64,000 bases of DNA from Microbacterium bovistercoris. GTDB lineage: Bacteria; Actinomycetota; Actinomycetes; Actinomycetales; Microbacteriaceae. The translations under genes were made by a program, and so were the position numbers. The DNA lies in the NCBI RefSeq assembly GCF_003387575.1, contig NZ_QUAB01000018.1, positions 1-64,000 on the forward strand, read 5' to 3'. Below the pieces are notes generated by a model. The model was not told the origin of the DNA. It worked only from the letters and a program-made list of their open reading frames with translations, and made no database searches. This document shows, piece by piece, positions 42,623 through 50,507 of the stretch (its first letter is position 1; every line of letters begins with the position of its first letter).

Positions 42623-43113
42623 CCGCGCCGCTGCGCCGGCTGCGTCAGGACGATGCGCCCGCGGTGCTCGCCGCCTTCCGCTCGGCGCCGGACATGGCAC
42701 GCCAGGGGACCGTGACGACTCCGGCCGAGGCGGAGGCCTACGTCGCGCGGCTGTGCGACCCGGCGGGGCCGCACAGGGCTTTCGCGATCGACGTCGACAG
42801 CGCGCTGGCAGGCCTGGTCGCGGTCACGGTCGACGCCGAGAACCGCAACGGCTGGTTCTGGTACTGGATGCACGCCGCGCATCGCGGCGGAGGCCTCGTC
42901 ACGACGTCGGCCAGAGCAGTCGCCGACTGGGCGCTGGGCGAGGAGGGCGGATGCGAACGCCTCGAGCTCGGACACCGGGTGAACAACCCCGCATCCGGCG
43001 CCGTGGCGCGAGCAGCCGGCTTCGTGCTCGAGGGACGCGAGCGCGGCAAGTTCCTCATCGCCGGGGAGCGGATCGACGTGCTCACCTACGGGCGGCTCCG
43101 ATCCGACCCGTGA
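42619..43113 (+). CDS. GNAT-family N-acetyltransferase (RimJ/RimL-like)
   Basis: 164 residues from a GTG overlapping the previous stop (GTGA). GNAT fold: [16 protein letters not shown] start, [20 protein letters not shown] at the acetyl-CoA site, [20 protein letters not shown], then [19 protein letters not shown], typical of the RimJ/RimL/SpeG branch. Substrate unknown. Coupled to the PLP enzyme gene. Confidence 0.87.
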   Translation: MTAPLRRLRQDDAPAVLAAFRSAPDMARQGTVTTPAEAEAYVARLCDPAGPHRAFAIDVDSALAGLVAVTVDAENRNGWFWYWMHAAHRGGGLVTTSARAVADWALGEEGGCERLELGHRVNNPASGAVARAAGFVLEGRERGKFLIAGERIDVLTYGRLRSDP

Positions 43114-43129
43114 GCGCTACGCTTCAGGC

Positions 43130-43639
43130 ATGACTACGCTCATCCTCACCGTCGCGGGAGCGGATCGCCCCGGACTCGTCTCGGCCGTGGCCGACGCCGT
43201 CGACGCGCACGGCGGCAACTGGGAGAACAGCCGCCTCGCCGAGCTCGCGGGCATGTTCGCCGGTGTGATCGAGGTGTCGGTCGCGCCCGAGCGCGTCGCC
43301 GACCTCCAGTCCGCGCTGCGGGCGCTCGAGGGACTGCTGGCGGTCACCGTGCACACCGGAACGGATGCTGCGGCATCCGCCGACGTCCAGCGGATCAGCC
43401 TGACCGTGCTCGGCAACGACCGTCCCGGCATCGTGCGCGAGGTCTCGCGCGTGCTCGCCGAGCACGCCCTCAGCATCGAGGACATGACGACGGTCACGAA
43501 GGATGCCGCGATGGCCGGCGGCCGGCTGTTCGAGTCGACCGTCACGGCGACGGTGCCGTCGACGGCCGACATCGACGCGCTGCGCGCCGCCCTCGAGCAG
43601 CTCGCCACCGAGATCCAGGTCGACATCTCGCTGGGCTGA
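43130..43639 (+). CDS. Double ACT-domain protein (GcvR-like)
   Basis: 169 residues made of two ACT domains: LTVAGADRPGLVSAVADAVD-type at 5-80 and LTVLGNDRPGIVREVSRVLA at about 88-165. This layout is that of GcvR-like amino-acid-responsive regulators without a DNA-binding domain. TACGCT and six bases precede the ATG, so a leaderless mRNA is likely. Targets unknown. Confidence 0.87.
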   Translation: MTTLILTVAGADRPGLVSAVADAVDAHGGNWENSRLAELAGMFAGVIEVSVAPERVADLQSALRALEGLLAVTVHTGTDAAASADVQRISLTVLGNDRPGIVREVSRVLAEHALSIEDMTTVTKDAAMAGGRLFESTVTATVPSTADIDALRAALEQLATEIQVDISLG

Positions 43640-43716
43640 AGTCTCGGGCATCCGCCGTATCCGCAGTTGGGCACGACGCCTCGCCAGCGCCGTGTGCAGC
43701 GAGTAGCCTGGGGCAC

Positions 43717-43947
43717 ATGAGCCTCCTGGAACGAATCACTGTCGATCCGGCCGTCATGCACGGCCGACCGGTGATCCGCGGGTTGCGGTACCCGGTCGCG
43801 CTGATCCTCGATCTACTCGCTTCCGGAATGTCTGCCGCAGAGATCCTCGAGGACTACCCGGACCTCGAGGATGACGATATCCGCGCGGCCCTTGCATATG
43901 GCGCTCAACTGTCGCAGAGCCGTGTCGAGGCGTTCCGAGTGGCATGA
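43717..43947 (+). CDS. DUF433-family antitoxin
   Basis: 76 residues of the DUF433 family: ERITVDPAVMHGRPVIRGLR, then a helix-turn-helix, LILDLLASGMSAAEILEDYP, and DLEDDDIRAALAYGA. These are the antitoxins paired with DUF5615 PIN-like toxins. The toxin gene follows with a four-base overlap. TAGCCT and seven bases precede the ATG. Confidence 0.9.
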   Translation: MSLLERITVDPAVMHGRPVIRGLRYPVALILDLLASGMSAAEILEDYPDLEDDDIRAALAYGAQLSQSRVEAFRVA

Positions 43948-44447
43948 GATTTCTCGTCGACGCCCAGCTTCCCGCGCGGCTCGCGCTGTGGCTGAGGAAA
44001 GTCGGCTTCGATGCGATGCACAGTTCGGATCTTCCCGACGGGAACCGCTCGACGGACGCTGATATCGCCAAGATCGCTGATGCGGATGATCGCGTTGTGG
44101 TGAGCAAGGACGCCGACTTCCTCCTATCTCATGTGGTGAGCGGATCTCCTCAGCGTCTCCTGGTCGTTGCGACCGGGAACATCCGTAACGATGAGCTGAT
44201 TGCCCTCTTCGATGAGCTCATGGGAACGATCGCTTCGCGTTTGCGGCAGTACGCGGTGGTCGAGTTGCATCCCGGCTTCTTGAGGGTTCATGACCAGGAG
44301 CTTCGCCGTGCCGCGGGCCGTCCAGTCTCGCCCGCGGACTACCTGCAGGCGATCTCGGAATCCCCTCTCGATCCAGACGACGCTGTGAGGCTGCTCAACG
44401 AACGAGGCGACTTCGATGGGTCCGAGGAGCCCTGGGAGCCCTCCTGA
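43944..44447 (+). CDS. DUF5615 PIN-like toxin with C-terminal extension
   Basis: 167 residues. Residues 1-115 are the DUF5615 PIN-like nuclease domain: MRFLVDAQLPARLALWL and FDAMHSSDLPDG supply the first acidic sites, then DADIAKIADADDRVVVSKDADF and the family end VVATGNIRNDELI. A further about 50 residues (RAAGRPVSPADYLQAISESP to the end) go beyond the usual length of about 115. Codon use here is visibly less GC-biased than in the neighbours, consistent with horizontal acquisition. Toxicity is inferred from the pairing. Confidence 0.87.
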   Translation: MRFLVDAQLPARLALWLRKVGFDAMHSSDLPDGNRSTDADIAKIADADDRVVVSKDADFLLSHVVSGSPQRLLVVATGNIRNDELIALFDELMGTIASRLRQYAVVELHPGFLRVHDQELRRAAGRPVSPADYLQAISESPLDPDDAVRLLNERGDFDGSEEPWEPS

Positions 44448-44519
44448 CCGGCTCTGCCGACAGGCCGCCAGGCCCCGGAGCCCCAAGCTGTGCCCGCCGC
44501 GCCGGGCTACGCTGAGACG

Positions 44520-45908
44520 ATGGAACCCGACCGCCGCGAGCGCGTGATCGCCGCGCTGACCGCTGACCTGCCCGAGGGTGTGCTCGTCACGAACCGCGAC
44601 TCGCTCGACGCGTACCGCTGGGACCGCGCCAACGACCCGGATGCCGGCGTGCCGCTGGCCGTCGTGCGCGCGACGTCGACGGAGGACGTGCAGGCCGCGA
44701 TGCGCATCGCCGCCCGCGAGGGCGTCGCCGTGATCCCGCGCGGCGCGGGCTCCGGCCTGTCCGGCGGCAGCTCGGCTCAGGACGACGCGATCGTGATCGC
44801 GCTGGACCGGATGCGGCGCATCACGATCGACCCCGTCGTGCAGATGGCCACGGTGCAGCCCGGCGCGTTCAACGTCGAGGTCAAGGCAGCGGCATCCGAG
44901 CACGGCCTCTGGTACCCGCCGGACCCTTCATCGCAGGAGTTCTGCTCGATCGGCGGCAACGTCGCGACGAACGCCGGCGGCCTGTGCTGCGTGAAGTACG
45001 GCGTGACCACCGACTACGTGCTCGGTCTCACCGTCGTGCTGGCCGACGGCAAGGCCGTGAAGCTCGGCGGCCCGCGGCTGAAGGACGTCGCCGGACTCTC
45101 GCTGACGAAGCTGTTCGTCGGCAGCGAGGGCACGCTCGGCATCATCACCGAGATCGTGCTGCGACTGGTGCCGGCGCAGCGCACGCCCACCACTCTCGTG
45201 GCGATGTTCCCCACCCTGTCGGGTGCGATCCAGGCCGTTCTCGACATCAAGGGCGCGATGCGCCCGTCGATGCTGGAGTTCATGGATGGCGTCGCCATCA
45301 ACGCCGTCGAGGACATGATGCGCATGGAGCTCGACCGCTCGGCGGCGGCGATGCTGATCGTGCAGTCCGACGAGCCCGAGGCGCTCGCCGCCGAGCAGAT
45401 CGCGGCCGTCGAGGTGATCTGCGAGGCGAACGGCGCGACCGAGTGCTACGCCACGAGCGACCCCGACGAGAGCGAGGCGCTCATCGAGGCGCGCCGCCAG
45501 GCGATCCCCGCCGTCGAGAAGCGCGGCGCCCTGCTGCTGGAGGATGTCGGAGTGCCGCTCCCCCGCCTGGGCGATCTGGTGCTCGGCGTCGCCGAGATCG
45601 CGGCCCGGCATCGCACCGAGATCTCGATCGTCGCGCACGCGGGCGACGGCAACACGCATCCGCTGCTCGTGCTCGACCCGTCGGATCCTGGTCAGAAGGA
45701 GCGCGCCGACATCGCCTACGGCGAGGTCATGGACCTGGCGATCGCACTCGGCGGCACGATCACCGGCGAGCATGGCGTGGGCCGGCTGAAACAGCCCTGG
45801 CTCGGCGACTACCTCGGCGAGGACGTGCTCGACCTGAACCTGCGCATCAAGAAGGCCCTCGATCCGCAGAACATCCTCAACCCGGGTGCGGTGTTCGGCG
45901 CCATCTGA
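44520..45908 (+). CDS. FAD-linked oxidase, GlcD/D-lactate dehydrogenase type
   Basis: 462 residues from ATG 44520. FAD-binding-4 domain (about 35-215) with VIPRGAGSGLSGGSSAQDDA and CSIGGNVATNAGGLCCVKYG. C-terminal FAD-oxidase domain with ISIVAHAGDGNTHPLLVLD, GGTITGEHGVGRLKQPWL and LRIKKALDPQNILNPGAVF. The family oxidises 2-hydroxy acids such as glycolate or D-lactate; no GlcE/GlcF partner is adjacent. TACGCT and six bases precede the start. Confidence 0.92.
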   Translation: MEPDRRERVIAALTADLPEGVLVTNRDSLDAYRWDRANDPDAGVPLAVVRATSTEDVQAAMRIAAREGVAVIPRGAGSGLSGGSSAQDDAIVIALDRMRRITIDPVVQMATVQPGAFNVEVKAAASEHGLWYPPDPSSQEFCSIGGNVATNAGGLCCVKYGVTTDYVLGLTVVLADGKAVKLGGPRLKDVAGLSLTKLFVGSEGTLGIITEIVLRLVPAQRTPTTLVAMFPTLSGAIQAVLDIKGAMRPSMLEFMDGVAINAVEDMMRMELDRSAAAMLIVQSDEPEALAAEQIAAVEVICEANGATECYATSDPDESEALIEARRQAIPAVEKRGALLLEDVGVPLPRLGDLVLGVAEIAARHRTEISIVAHAGDGNTHPLLVLDPSDPGQKERADIAYGEVMDLAIALGGTITGEHGVGRLKQPWLGDYLGEDVLDLNLRIKKALDPQNILNPGAVFGAI

Positions 45909-45926
45909 CATCCCGATGGAACGTCA

Positions 45927-45957
45927 TCGGCCGGTGCCCCCTCGGGGCACCGGCCGA
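45927..45957. terminator. Bidirectional terminator hairpin
   Basis: TCGGCCGGTGCCCC, loop CTC, GGGGCACCGGCCGA: a perfect 14-bp stem between the convergent FAD-oxidase and aldo/keto reductase genes. Confidence 0.85.
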
Positions 45958-45976
45958 ATCCAGCTGGCGGGATGCC

Positions 45977-46990
45977 TCAGACGAGGCGCTTCTTCGGCGA
46001 GACCGTGTAGGTGTCCTCCGGGTCGTCATTCACGACGCCGGCCAGAGCCGTGTCGATCGCGGCGAGAATGTCGGCATCGAGCACCACGCCGGACGCCTTC
46101 ACGGTGTCGGCGAGCTGCTCCGGGCGCGAAGCGCCCACGAGCGCGGCGGCGATGTTCTTGTTCTGCAGCACCCATGCGATCGCGAGCTGCGGCATCGTCA
46201 GTCCGGCATCCGAGGCGATCGGCTTCAGGTTCTGCACGGCGGTGAGGATGTCGTCACGCAGGAAGCTCTTGATGAAATCCGCGCCCGAGTGCGGGTCGGT
46301 CGCGCGCGACCCCTCCGGCACCGGCTGACCGGGCAGGTACTTGCCGCTCAGCACGCCCTGCGCCATCGGCGACCAGACGATCTGCGAGATGCCCAGCTCC
46401 TCGGATGCCGGCACGACCTTGCCCTCGATCACACGGTGCAGCATCGAGTACTGCGGCTGGTTCGACACCAGCTGCACACCGAGCTCGCGGGCGAGCGCGT
46501 GGCCCTCGCGCAGCTGCTCGGCGGTCCACTCCGAGACGCCGATGTACAGCGCCTTGCCCTGGCGGACGACGTCGGCGAAGGCCTGCATGGTCTCCTCGAG
46601 CGGCGTCTCGTAGTCGTAGCGGTGCGCCTGGTACAGGTCGACGTAGTCGACGCCCAGGCGGCGCAGCGACCCCTCGATCGAGTCGCGGATGTGCTTGCGG
46701 CTGAGGCCGGTGTCGTTCGGGCCCTTCGGGCCGGTCGGGAAGTACACCTTCGTGAAGATCTCGAGGCTCTCGCGGCGCTGCCCCTCGAGAGCCTTGCCGA
46801 GCACGACCTCGGCGGCCGTGTTGGCGTAGGTGTCCGCCGTGTCGAACGTGGTGATGCCGGCGTCCAGCGCGGCGTGAACCGTGGCGATCGCGGCGTCGTC
46901 ACCGACCTGCGACGCGTGCGTCACCCAGTTGCCGAGGGTGATCTCCGAGACCTTGAACCCGCTGTTGCCCAGATAGCGATAGTTGACCAT
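45977..46990 (-). CDS. Aldo/keto reductase (voltage-channel beta-subunit-like)
   Basis: 337 residues. Tetrad: Asp and Tyr in FDTADTYANTAAEVVLG, Lys in IFTKVYFPTG, His in DLYQAHRYDYETPLEE. The segment GKALYIGVSEWTAEQL and the C-terminal NADPH site VGASRPEQLADTVKASG match the AKR6/AKR14-like Kv-beta and YghZ groups, which reduce aldehydes such as methylglyoxal. TAGCGT and six bases precede the ATG, so a leaderless mRNA is likely. Confidence 0.9.
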   Translation of the reverse strand: MVNYRYLGNSGFKVSEITLGNWVTHASQVGDDAAIATVHAALDAGITTFDTADTYANTAAEVVLGKALEGQRRESLEIFTKVYFPTGPKGPNDTGLSRKHIRDSIEGSLRRLGVDYVDLYQAHRYDYETPLEETMQAFADVVRQGKALYIGVSEWTAEQLREGHALARELGVQLVSNQPQYSMLHRVIEGKVVPASEELGISQIVWSPMAQGVLSGKYLPGQPVPEGSRATDPHSGADFIKSFLRDDILTAVQNLKPIASDAGLTMPQLAIAWVLQNKNIAAALVGASRPEQLADTVKASGVVLDADILAAIDTALAGVVNDDPEDTYTVSPKKRLV

Positions 46991-47046
46991 GTCTCAACGC
47001 TAGTGCCGTGGGACCGGTCACGGCGCCGCTCGCGTCATCGATCGAT

Positions 47047-47108
47047 GCTGCGGTCTCAACGGTTGCGGGTTCTGTGCTCTGGACACCCGCCACCGTTGAG
47101 ACCGGAGC
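47047..47108. repeat. Palindromic intergenic repeat, copy 2
   Basis: GGTCTCAACGGTTGCGGGT and ACACCCGCCACCGTTGAGACC face each other across about 12 bases. The left arm matches copy 1 (785-815) at 18 of 20 positions. It lies downstream of the DUF4407 gene and upstream of the aldo/keto reductase promoter, so it may terminate the former. Confidence 0.7.
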
Positions 47109-47138
47109 AGACGACGCGCCTGCCCGACGAAGGTCGGA

Positions 47139-48863
47139 TCAGACCGAGGCGCCCTCGCGGAGGTCGGCGCGCGTGAGCGGCACGGTCGGCGCGTCGCCCG
47201 CATCCGAAGGCGGGGATGCCGGTGCCGGTGGCTCGGCCGGCGGGAGCGACCCCGTCGCCACGATTGCGGCGCGGTCGCGGTAGCCCTCGGCGGATACCCG
47301 ATCCTCCTCGACCTGCTTGCGGATCGCTGCGGTCTTCTCGTACAGCGACGGGTCGCCGTAACTGGTCAGCACCTTCACCAGGACCGGCAGCAGCTCGATC
47401 ATGAAGAACAGCGCGGCGATCAGCCAGTGCGCCCAGAAGATCGTGGGCTCCTTCTCGCCGAGGCGGTTCAGTCCGCTGATCTGGCTGAGCAGGCCGATCG
47501 CGCCGGCGTTGCCCTGCGCGACAGCGTCGGCCCGCGCGTTGTACGCCGCGAGCGCGGTCTCGTAGGTCTGCTTCGCGGCGGGCAGCTCGGCGCGCGCCTG
47601 CTTGCGGTTGGCCGACTCCGAGGCCGACAGCTCGCCCTTCGCGGCGGTGCCAGCGCTCTCCAGCTCGTCGTTGGCGGTGCGCAGCTGGGCGGCGAGCGCG
47701 TCGTAGGTCTGCTGCGCCTCGGTCAGCTGTGCCTTCGCGGCATCCGAGCTGGTGCCCTGACCGTGTACGCCGGTGCAGCCGGGCACGGTGCCCGCGCCCT
47801 CGCCGGTCAGCTCGCACTGGTACAGCGCCCGGGCGCTGTCGATGGTCTTCTGCTGCTCCGCCATCTTCGCGGTCAGGTCGTCGACCGTCTTCTGTGCGGC
47901 GGACTCGGATGCCGAGGAGTTCGACGTTCCGGCGACGATGCCCGTCGCGGCCTGGTTCTCCAAGTCGGCGACGCGCTGGGTCGCGGCATCCAGCGCCTTC
48001 TTCTCCGGGCCCTTCTCGAGCGCATCCTGGTCGGACTGCGCCTGCGTGATGTTGGTCGATGCGACCTCGCGGGCGATGTCGTTGTGGAACACCTGCAGCA
48101 CGACGGGCTCGGCGACGACGAAGCCGATCAGCGCGGCCATCAGTACGCGCGGGATGGCGAGGGCGATCAGCTTCCCGACACTGCGGGTCGCCGTCATGGT
48201 CGAGGTGAGGAACCGGTCCAGGTTGAAGATGATCGCGGCCCAGACGATCGCGAGCGGCACTGCCAGCCAGACGGCGACCTGCACACCGGTCATCAGCGCG
48301 AACATCATCGACAATGCCGACACCAGGGCGGTGCCGAGCAGCACGAAGAACATCTGCACGAAGCGAGGCGTCTCACCCGGCACGCGGTCGAGGATCTCGC
48401 CGTCGGCACCGCCGAGGATCGCGAGCGTGCGCAGTCGCGAGCCGGGGACGCGCTCGCGCTTCGCGCGCTTCTCGCGCGGCGGCTTGGGTGCGCGCGGTGC
48501 GCGCGCCGGTTCAGGCGCCGGAGCGGATGCCGCGGTCTGCGGCTCGTCGACGATCACCTGCGTCTCCGCCTGAGCGTCCGCCGGTGCCGGCTCGTCGACG
48601 AAGGGGAAGTCGTCGAGGTCGTACGTCTCGGTCTCCTGCTCGTCGTGCACGACGGGATTCGGGCGCGTGGTGGTCTCCACGACGTCGTTGAGCGCGGTCG
48701 CGTCGACGCCCGCCTCGGCGTCGGGGCCCGCCGGGCGGTATTCGCGGGTGAAGTATTCGGGGACGTCGGCAGCAGCGTTCGGGTCGCTGTTCGGGTCGTC
48801 GACGTCGAACTCGATGCGGCCCTGGGAATCCATGCGTCCTGGGCGGTGACCAGAGTAGGACAT
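47139..48863 (-). CDS. DUF4407-family membrane protein with long coiled coil
   Basis: 574 residues from ATG 48863, preceded by TACCGT and six bases; ATG 48833 is an alternative with AGGA upstream. An acidic, Pro/Ala-rich N-terminal 110 residues and a basic patch (PKPPREKRAKRERVPGSRLR) precede three to four membrane helices at about 150-250 (FFVLLGTALVSALSMMFALM, WLAVPLAIVWAAIIFNLDRF). A Gln/Ala-rich coiled coil spans about 255-470, with the Cys pair YQCELTGEG-GCTGVHG, and a final helix IFWAHWLIAALFFMIELLPV. The DUF4407 layout is clear; the family has no known function. Orientation suggests the coiled coil is extracytoplasmic. Confidence 0.85.
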   Translation of the reverse strand: MSYSGHRPGRMDSQGRIEFDVDDPNSDPNAAADVPEYFTREYRPAGPDAEAGVDATALNDVVETTTRPNPVVHDEQETETYDLDDFPFVDEPAPADAQAETQVIVDEPQTAASAPAPEPARAPRAPKPPREKRAKRERVPGSRLRTLAILGGADGEILDRVPGETPRFVQMFFVLLGTALVSALSMMFALMTGVQVAVWLAVPLAIVWAAIIFNLDRFLTSTMTATRSVGKLIALAIPRVLMAALIGFVVAEPVVLQVFHNDIAREVASTNITQAQSDQDALEKGPEKKALDAATQRVADLENQAATGIVAGTSNSSASESAAQKTVDDLTAKMAEQQKTIDSARALYQCELTGEGAGTVPGCTGVHGQGTSSDAAKAQLTEAQQTYDALAAQLRTANDELESAGTAAKGELSASESANRKQARAELPAAKQTYETALAAYNARADAVAQGNAGAIGLLSQISGLNRLGEKEPTIFWAHWLIAALFFMIELLPVLVKVLTSYGDPSLYEKTAAIRKQVEEDRVSAEGYRDRAAIVATGSLPPAEPPAPASPPSDAGDAPTVPLTRADLREGASV

Positions 48864-49069
48864 CCTTCCACGGTAGGGAAGGGCGCCTGTGGAGCGGCCC
48901 GACGAAACCTGCGAGCGCTCCCAGGTTCGGGGTGCGGTTATGCGACCGACGCTCCACATCGCGGGCTGCTCGGCGGGTTCTCCCCGCTCCGGGATCCACC
49001 GTTCTTCGGGCTCTGATGCCTCCGTATCGTGGGTAGCCGACCACCCGTGCAAACGCGCAGAATGGAGAC

Positions 49070-49357
49070 ATGTACATGTCCGGTGAACTCATCGCCGTGA
49101 TCGGCCTCGGTGTCACGATGCTGACCGCGCTCGCCGGCGGGTTCGGCTGGGTCGTGCATCGCATCGATCGCGTCGAGAGCAGGATCGACCGCGTCGACGC
49201 CAAGGTCGACCGTGTCGACGCCCGGATCGACCGTGTCGACGCCCGGATCGACACCCTCAGCGACAAGATCGATGCGCTCGGTGGCGAGCTCACCGAACTC
49301 AAGGTCGAAGTCGCGCGCTGGACGGGACCGAAGTCCCCGTTCATCGCGGCGCGCTGA
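49070..49357 (+). CDS. Small membrane-anchored heptad-repeat coiled-coil protein
   Basis: 95 residues (ATG 49076 is an equally good start, eight bases after GGAGAC). An N-terminal membrane helix (ELIAVIGLGVTMLTALAGGF) is followed by perfect heptads HRIDRVESRIDRVDAKVDR and RVDARIDRVDARIDTLSDKI, then LTELKVEVARWTGP. The heptads are encoded by a 21-base tandem repeat. Similar small proteins are widespread in actinobacteria and have no known function; trimerisation is likely. Confidence 0.8.
   Translation: MYMSGELIAVIGLGVTMLTALAGGFGWVVHRIDRVESRIDRVDAKVDRVDARIDRVDARIDTLSDKIDALGGELTELKVEVARWTGPKSPFIAAR
49163..49246 (+). repeat. 21-base tandem repeat encoding coiled-coil heptads
   Basis: Four in-frame 21-base units. 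Units three and four (49205-49225 and 49226-49246) differ at one base, sharing TCGACCGTGTCGACGCCCGG; the first two are more diverged. Each unit encodes one heptad (I/V-D-R-V-D-A-R). Copy number could vary between strains by slippage. Confidence 0.85.
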
Positions 49358-49395
49358 CCCGCGCGGTCAAGCCTGCGGAAAGGGACACTGGAGGT

Positions 49396-49872
49396 ATGAA
49401 GACCCTGCTGCTGGCCCGCCACGCGAAGTCGGACTGGGGCATGCACGGATACTCCGATCACGACCGTCCGCTGAACGCCCGGGGCAGGCGGGACGCCCCC
49501 GCGATGGCCAGGCGACTCGTCGTCGAGGGCGTCGCGCTGGACCGGATCGTGTCGAGCACCGCGACCCGCGCGCGCAGCACGGCCGACGAGTACGCCGCGG
49601 CGTTCGGGCTCGCCCTGACGGAGGAGCCGCGGCTCTACGCAGCATCCGCTCGTACGATCCTGCAGGTCGCGTCCGGACTGCCGGACGAGTGCGCGGTCGG
49701 GATGCTGGTGGGACACAACCCCGGGATGAGCGATGCCGTGGGTGAGCTCACCGGCGAGTTCGTCGAACTGCCGACCTGCGCGGTCGTGGAGTGCGAGGTC
49801 GACGTGGACCTCTGGGCGGAGCTGACCGAGGGTTCGGGACGGCTGGTCCGGGTACGCACGCCCGGCGACTGA
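49396..49872 (+). CDS. sixA: Phosphohistidine phosphatase SixA-like (histidine phosphatase family)
   Basis: 158 residues. The catalytic RHAKSDW at about 8-14 is preceded by TLLLA. DHDRPLNARGRRDAPAMARRL and DRIVSSTATRARSTADEYAA follow, and the second catalytic His lies in MLVGHNPGMSDAVGEL. This is the SixA branch, which removes phosphate from histidine of phosphorelay proteins in enteric bacteria; the actinobacterial target is unknown. GGAGGT precedes the start. Confidence 0.9.
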   Translation: MKTLLLARHAKSDWGMHGYSDHDRPLNARGRRDAPAMARRLVVEGVALDRIVSSTATRARSTADEYAAAFGLALTEEPRLYAASARTILQVASGLPDECAVGMLVGHNPGMSDAVGELTGEFVELPTCAVVECEVDVDLWAELTEGSGRLVRVRTPGD

Positions 49873-49875
49873 CTC

Positions 49876-50451
49876 TCAGGCGGGCAGCATCCGCCGGATC
49901 GCGGACTCGCAGGACGCGAGCGCCGTCTCGAGCGGGAAGTGCCCGGCGGCGGCGAGTGTGCCGAGGCCGTGCACGAGTCCCCACGCCGCGGTGACGTCGT
50001 CCTCGGTGAGTCCCACGGCGATGACGGCGCCGCCGAGCAGTGACTCGAGCTCCTCGATGAGCGGAGCCATGGTCTCGGTCGGCGAGCCCGGAACGCACAC
50101 CGCCGGGTCGTAGACGACGTCGAAGGCGTTGAGACGCTCGACGGCGAAGCGGATGTACGCCTGTCCGCCGGCGACGAGTGCACTGACGGGTTCGGGCGCA
50201 CTCCGCAGCGCAGCGCGCACCTCGGCGACGAGGTCGGCCATGCTGCGCTCGGCGAGGGTCTTCAGGAGTCCGCGCCGGTCGGCGAAGTGGTGGTAGGGCG
50301 CGTTGTGGCTCACGTCGGCCGCGCGCGCCACCTCGCGCAGGCTGATCTCCTGCGCGGGCTTCTCGGCGAGCAACTGCATCGCAGCCGTCTCCAGCGCGTG
50401 CGCGAGATCGCCGTGGTGATAACCGGAACGAGAACTTGACACGAGCAACAT
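49876..50451 (-). CDS. TetR-family regulator divergent from a quinone reductase
   Basis: 191 residues. HTH: YHHGDLAHALETAAMQLLAE then ISLREVARAADVSHNAPYHHFADRRGLL, the TetR/WHG-domain branch. A C-terminal helical sensor follows. The divergent promoter contains a long palindrome that is the likely operator. The regulated neighbour is a flavodoxin-fold NAD(P)H oxidoreductase, so an electrophile or quinone signal is plausible. Confidence 0.9.
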   Translation of the reverse strand: MLLVSSSRSGYHHGDLAHALETAAMQLLAEKPAQEISLREVARAADVSHNAPYHHFADRRGLLKTLAERSMADLVAEVRAALRSAPEPVSALVAGGQAYIRFAVERLNAFDVVYDPAVCVPGSPTETMAPLIEELESLLGGAVIAVGLTEDDVTAAWGLVHGLGTLAAAGHFPLETALASCESAIRRMLPA

Positions 50452-50456
50452 TGTTG

Positions 50457-50499
50457 CCTATCTTGACACTGTCCATCAAATAGACACTGTCAAGATAGG
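50457..50499. promoter_or_regulatory. Palindromic operator in the tetR/oxidoreductase divergent promoter
   Basis: CCTATCTTGACACTGTC (50457-50473) and GACACTGTCAAGATAGG (50483-50499) are inverted at 16 of 17 positions across nine bases. TTGACA occurs on both strands in the arms and may be the -35 element of both divergent promoters. It fits a two-dimer TetR operator. Confidence 0.8.
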
Positions 50500-50507
50500 A
50501 GCATCCG

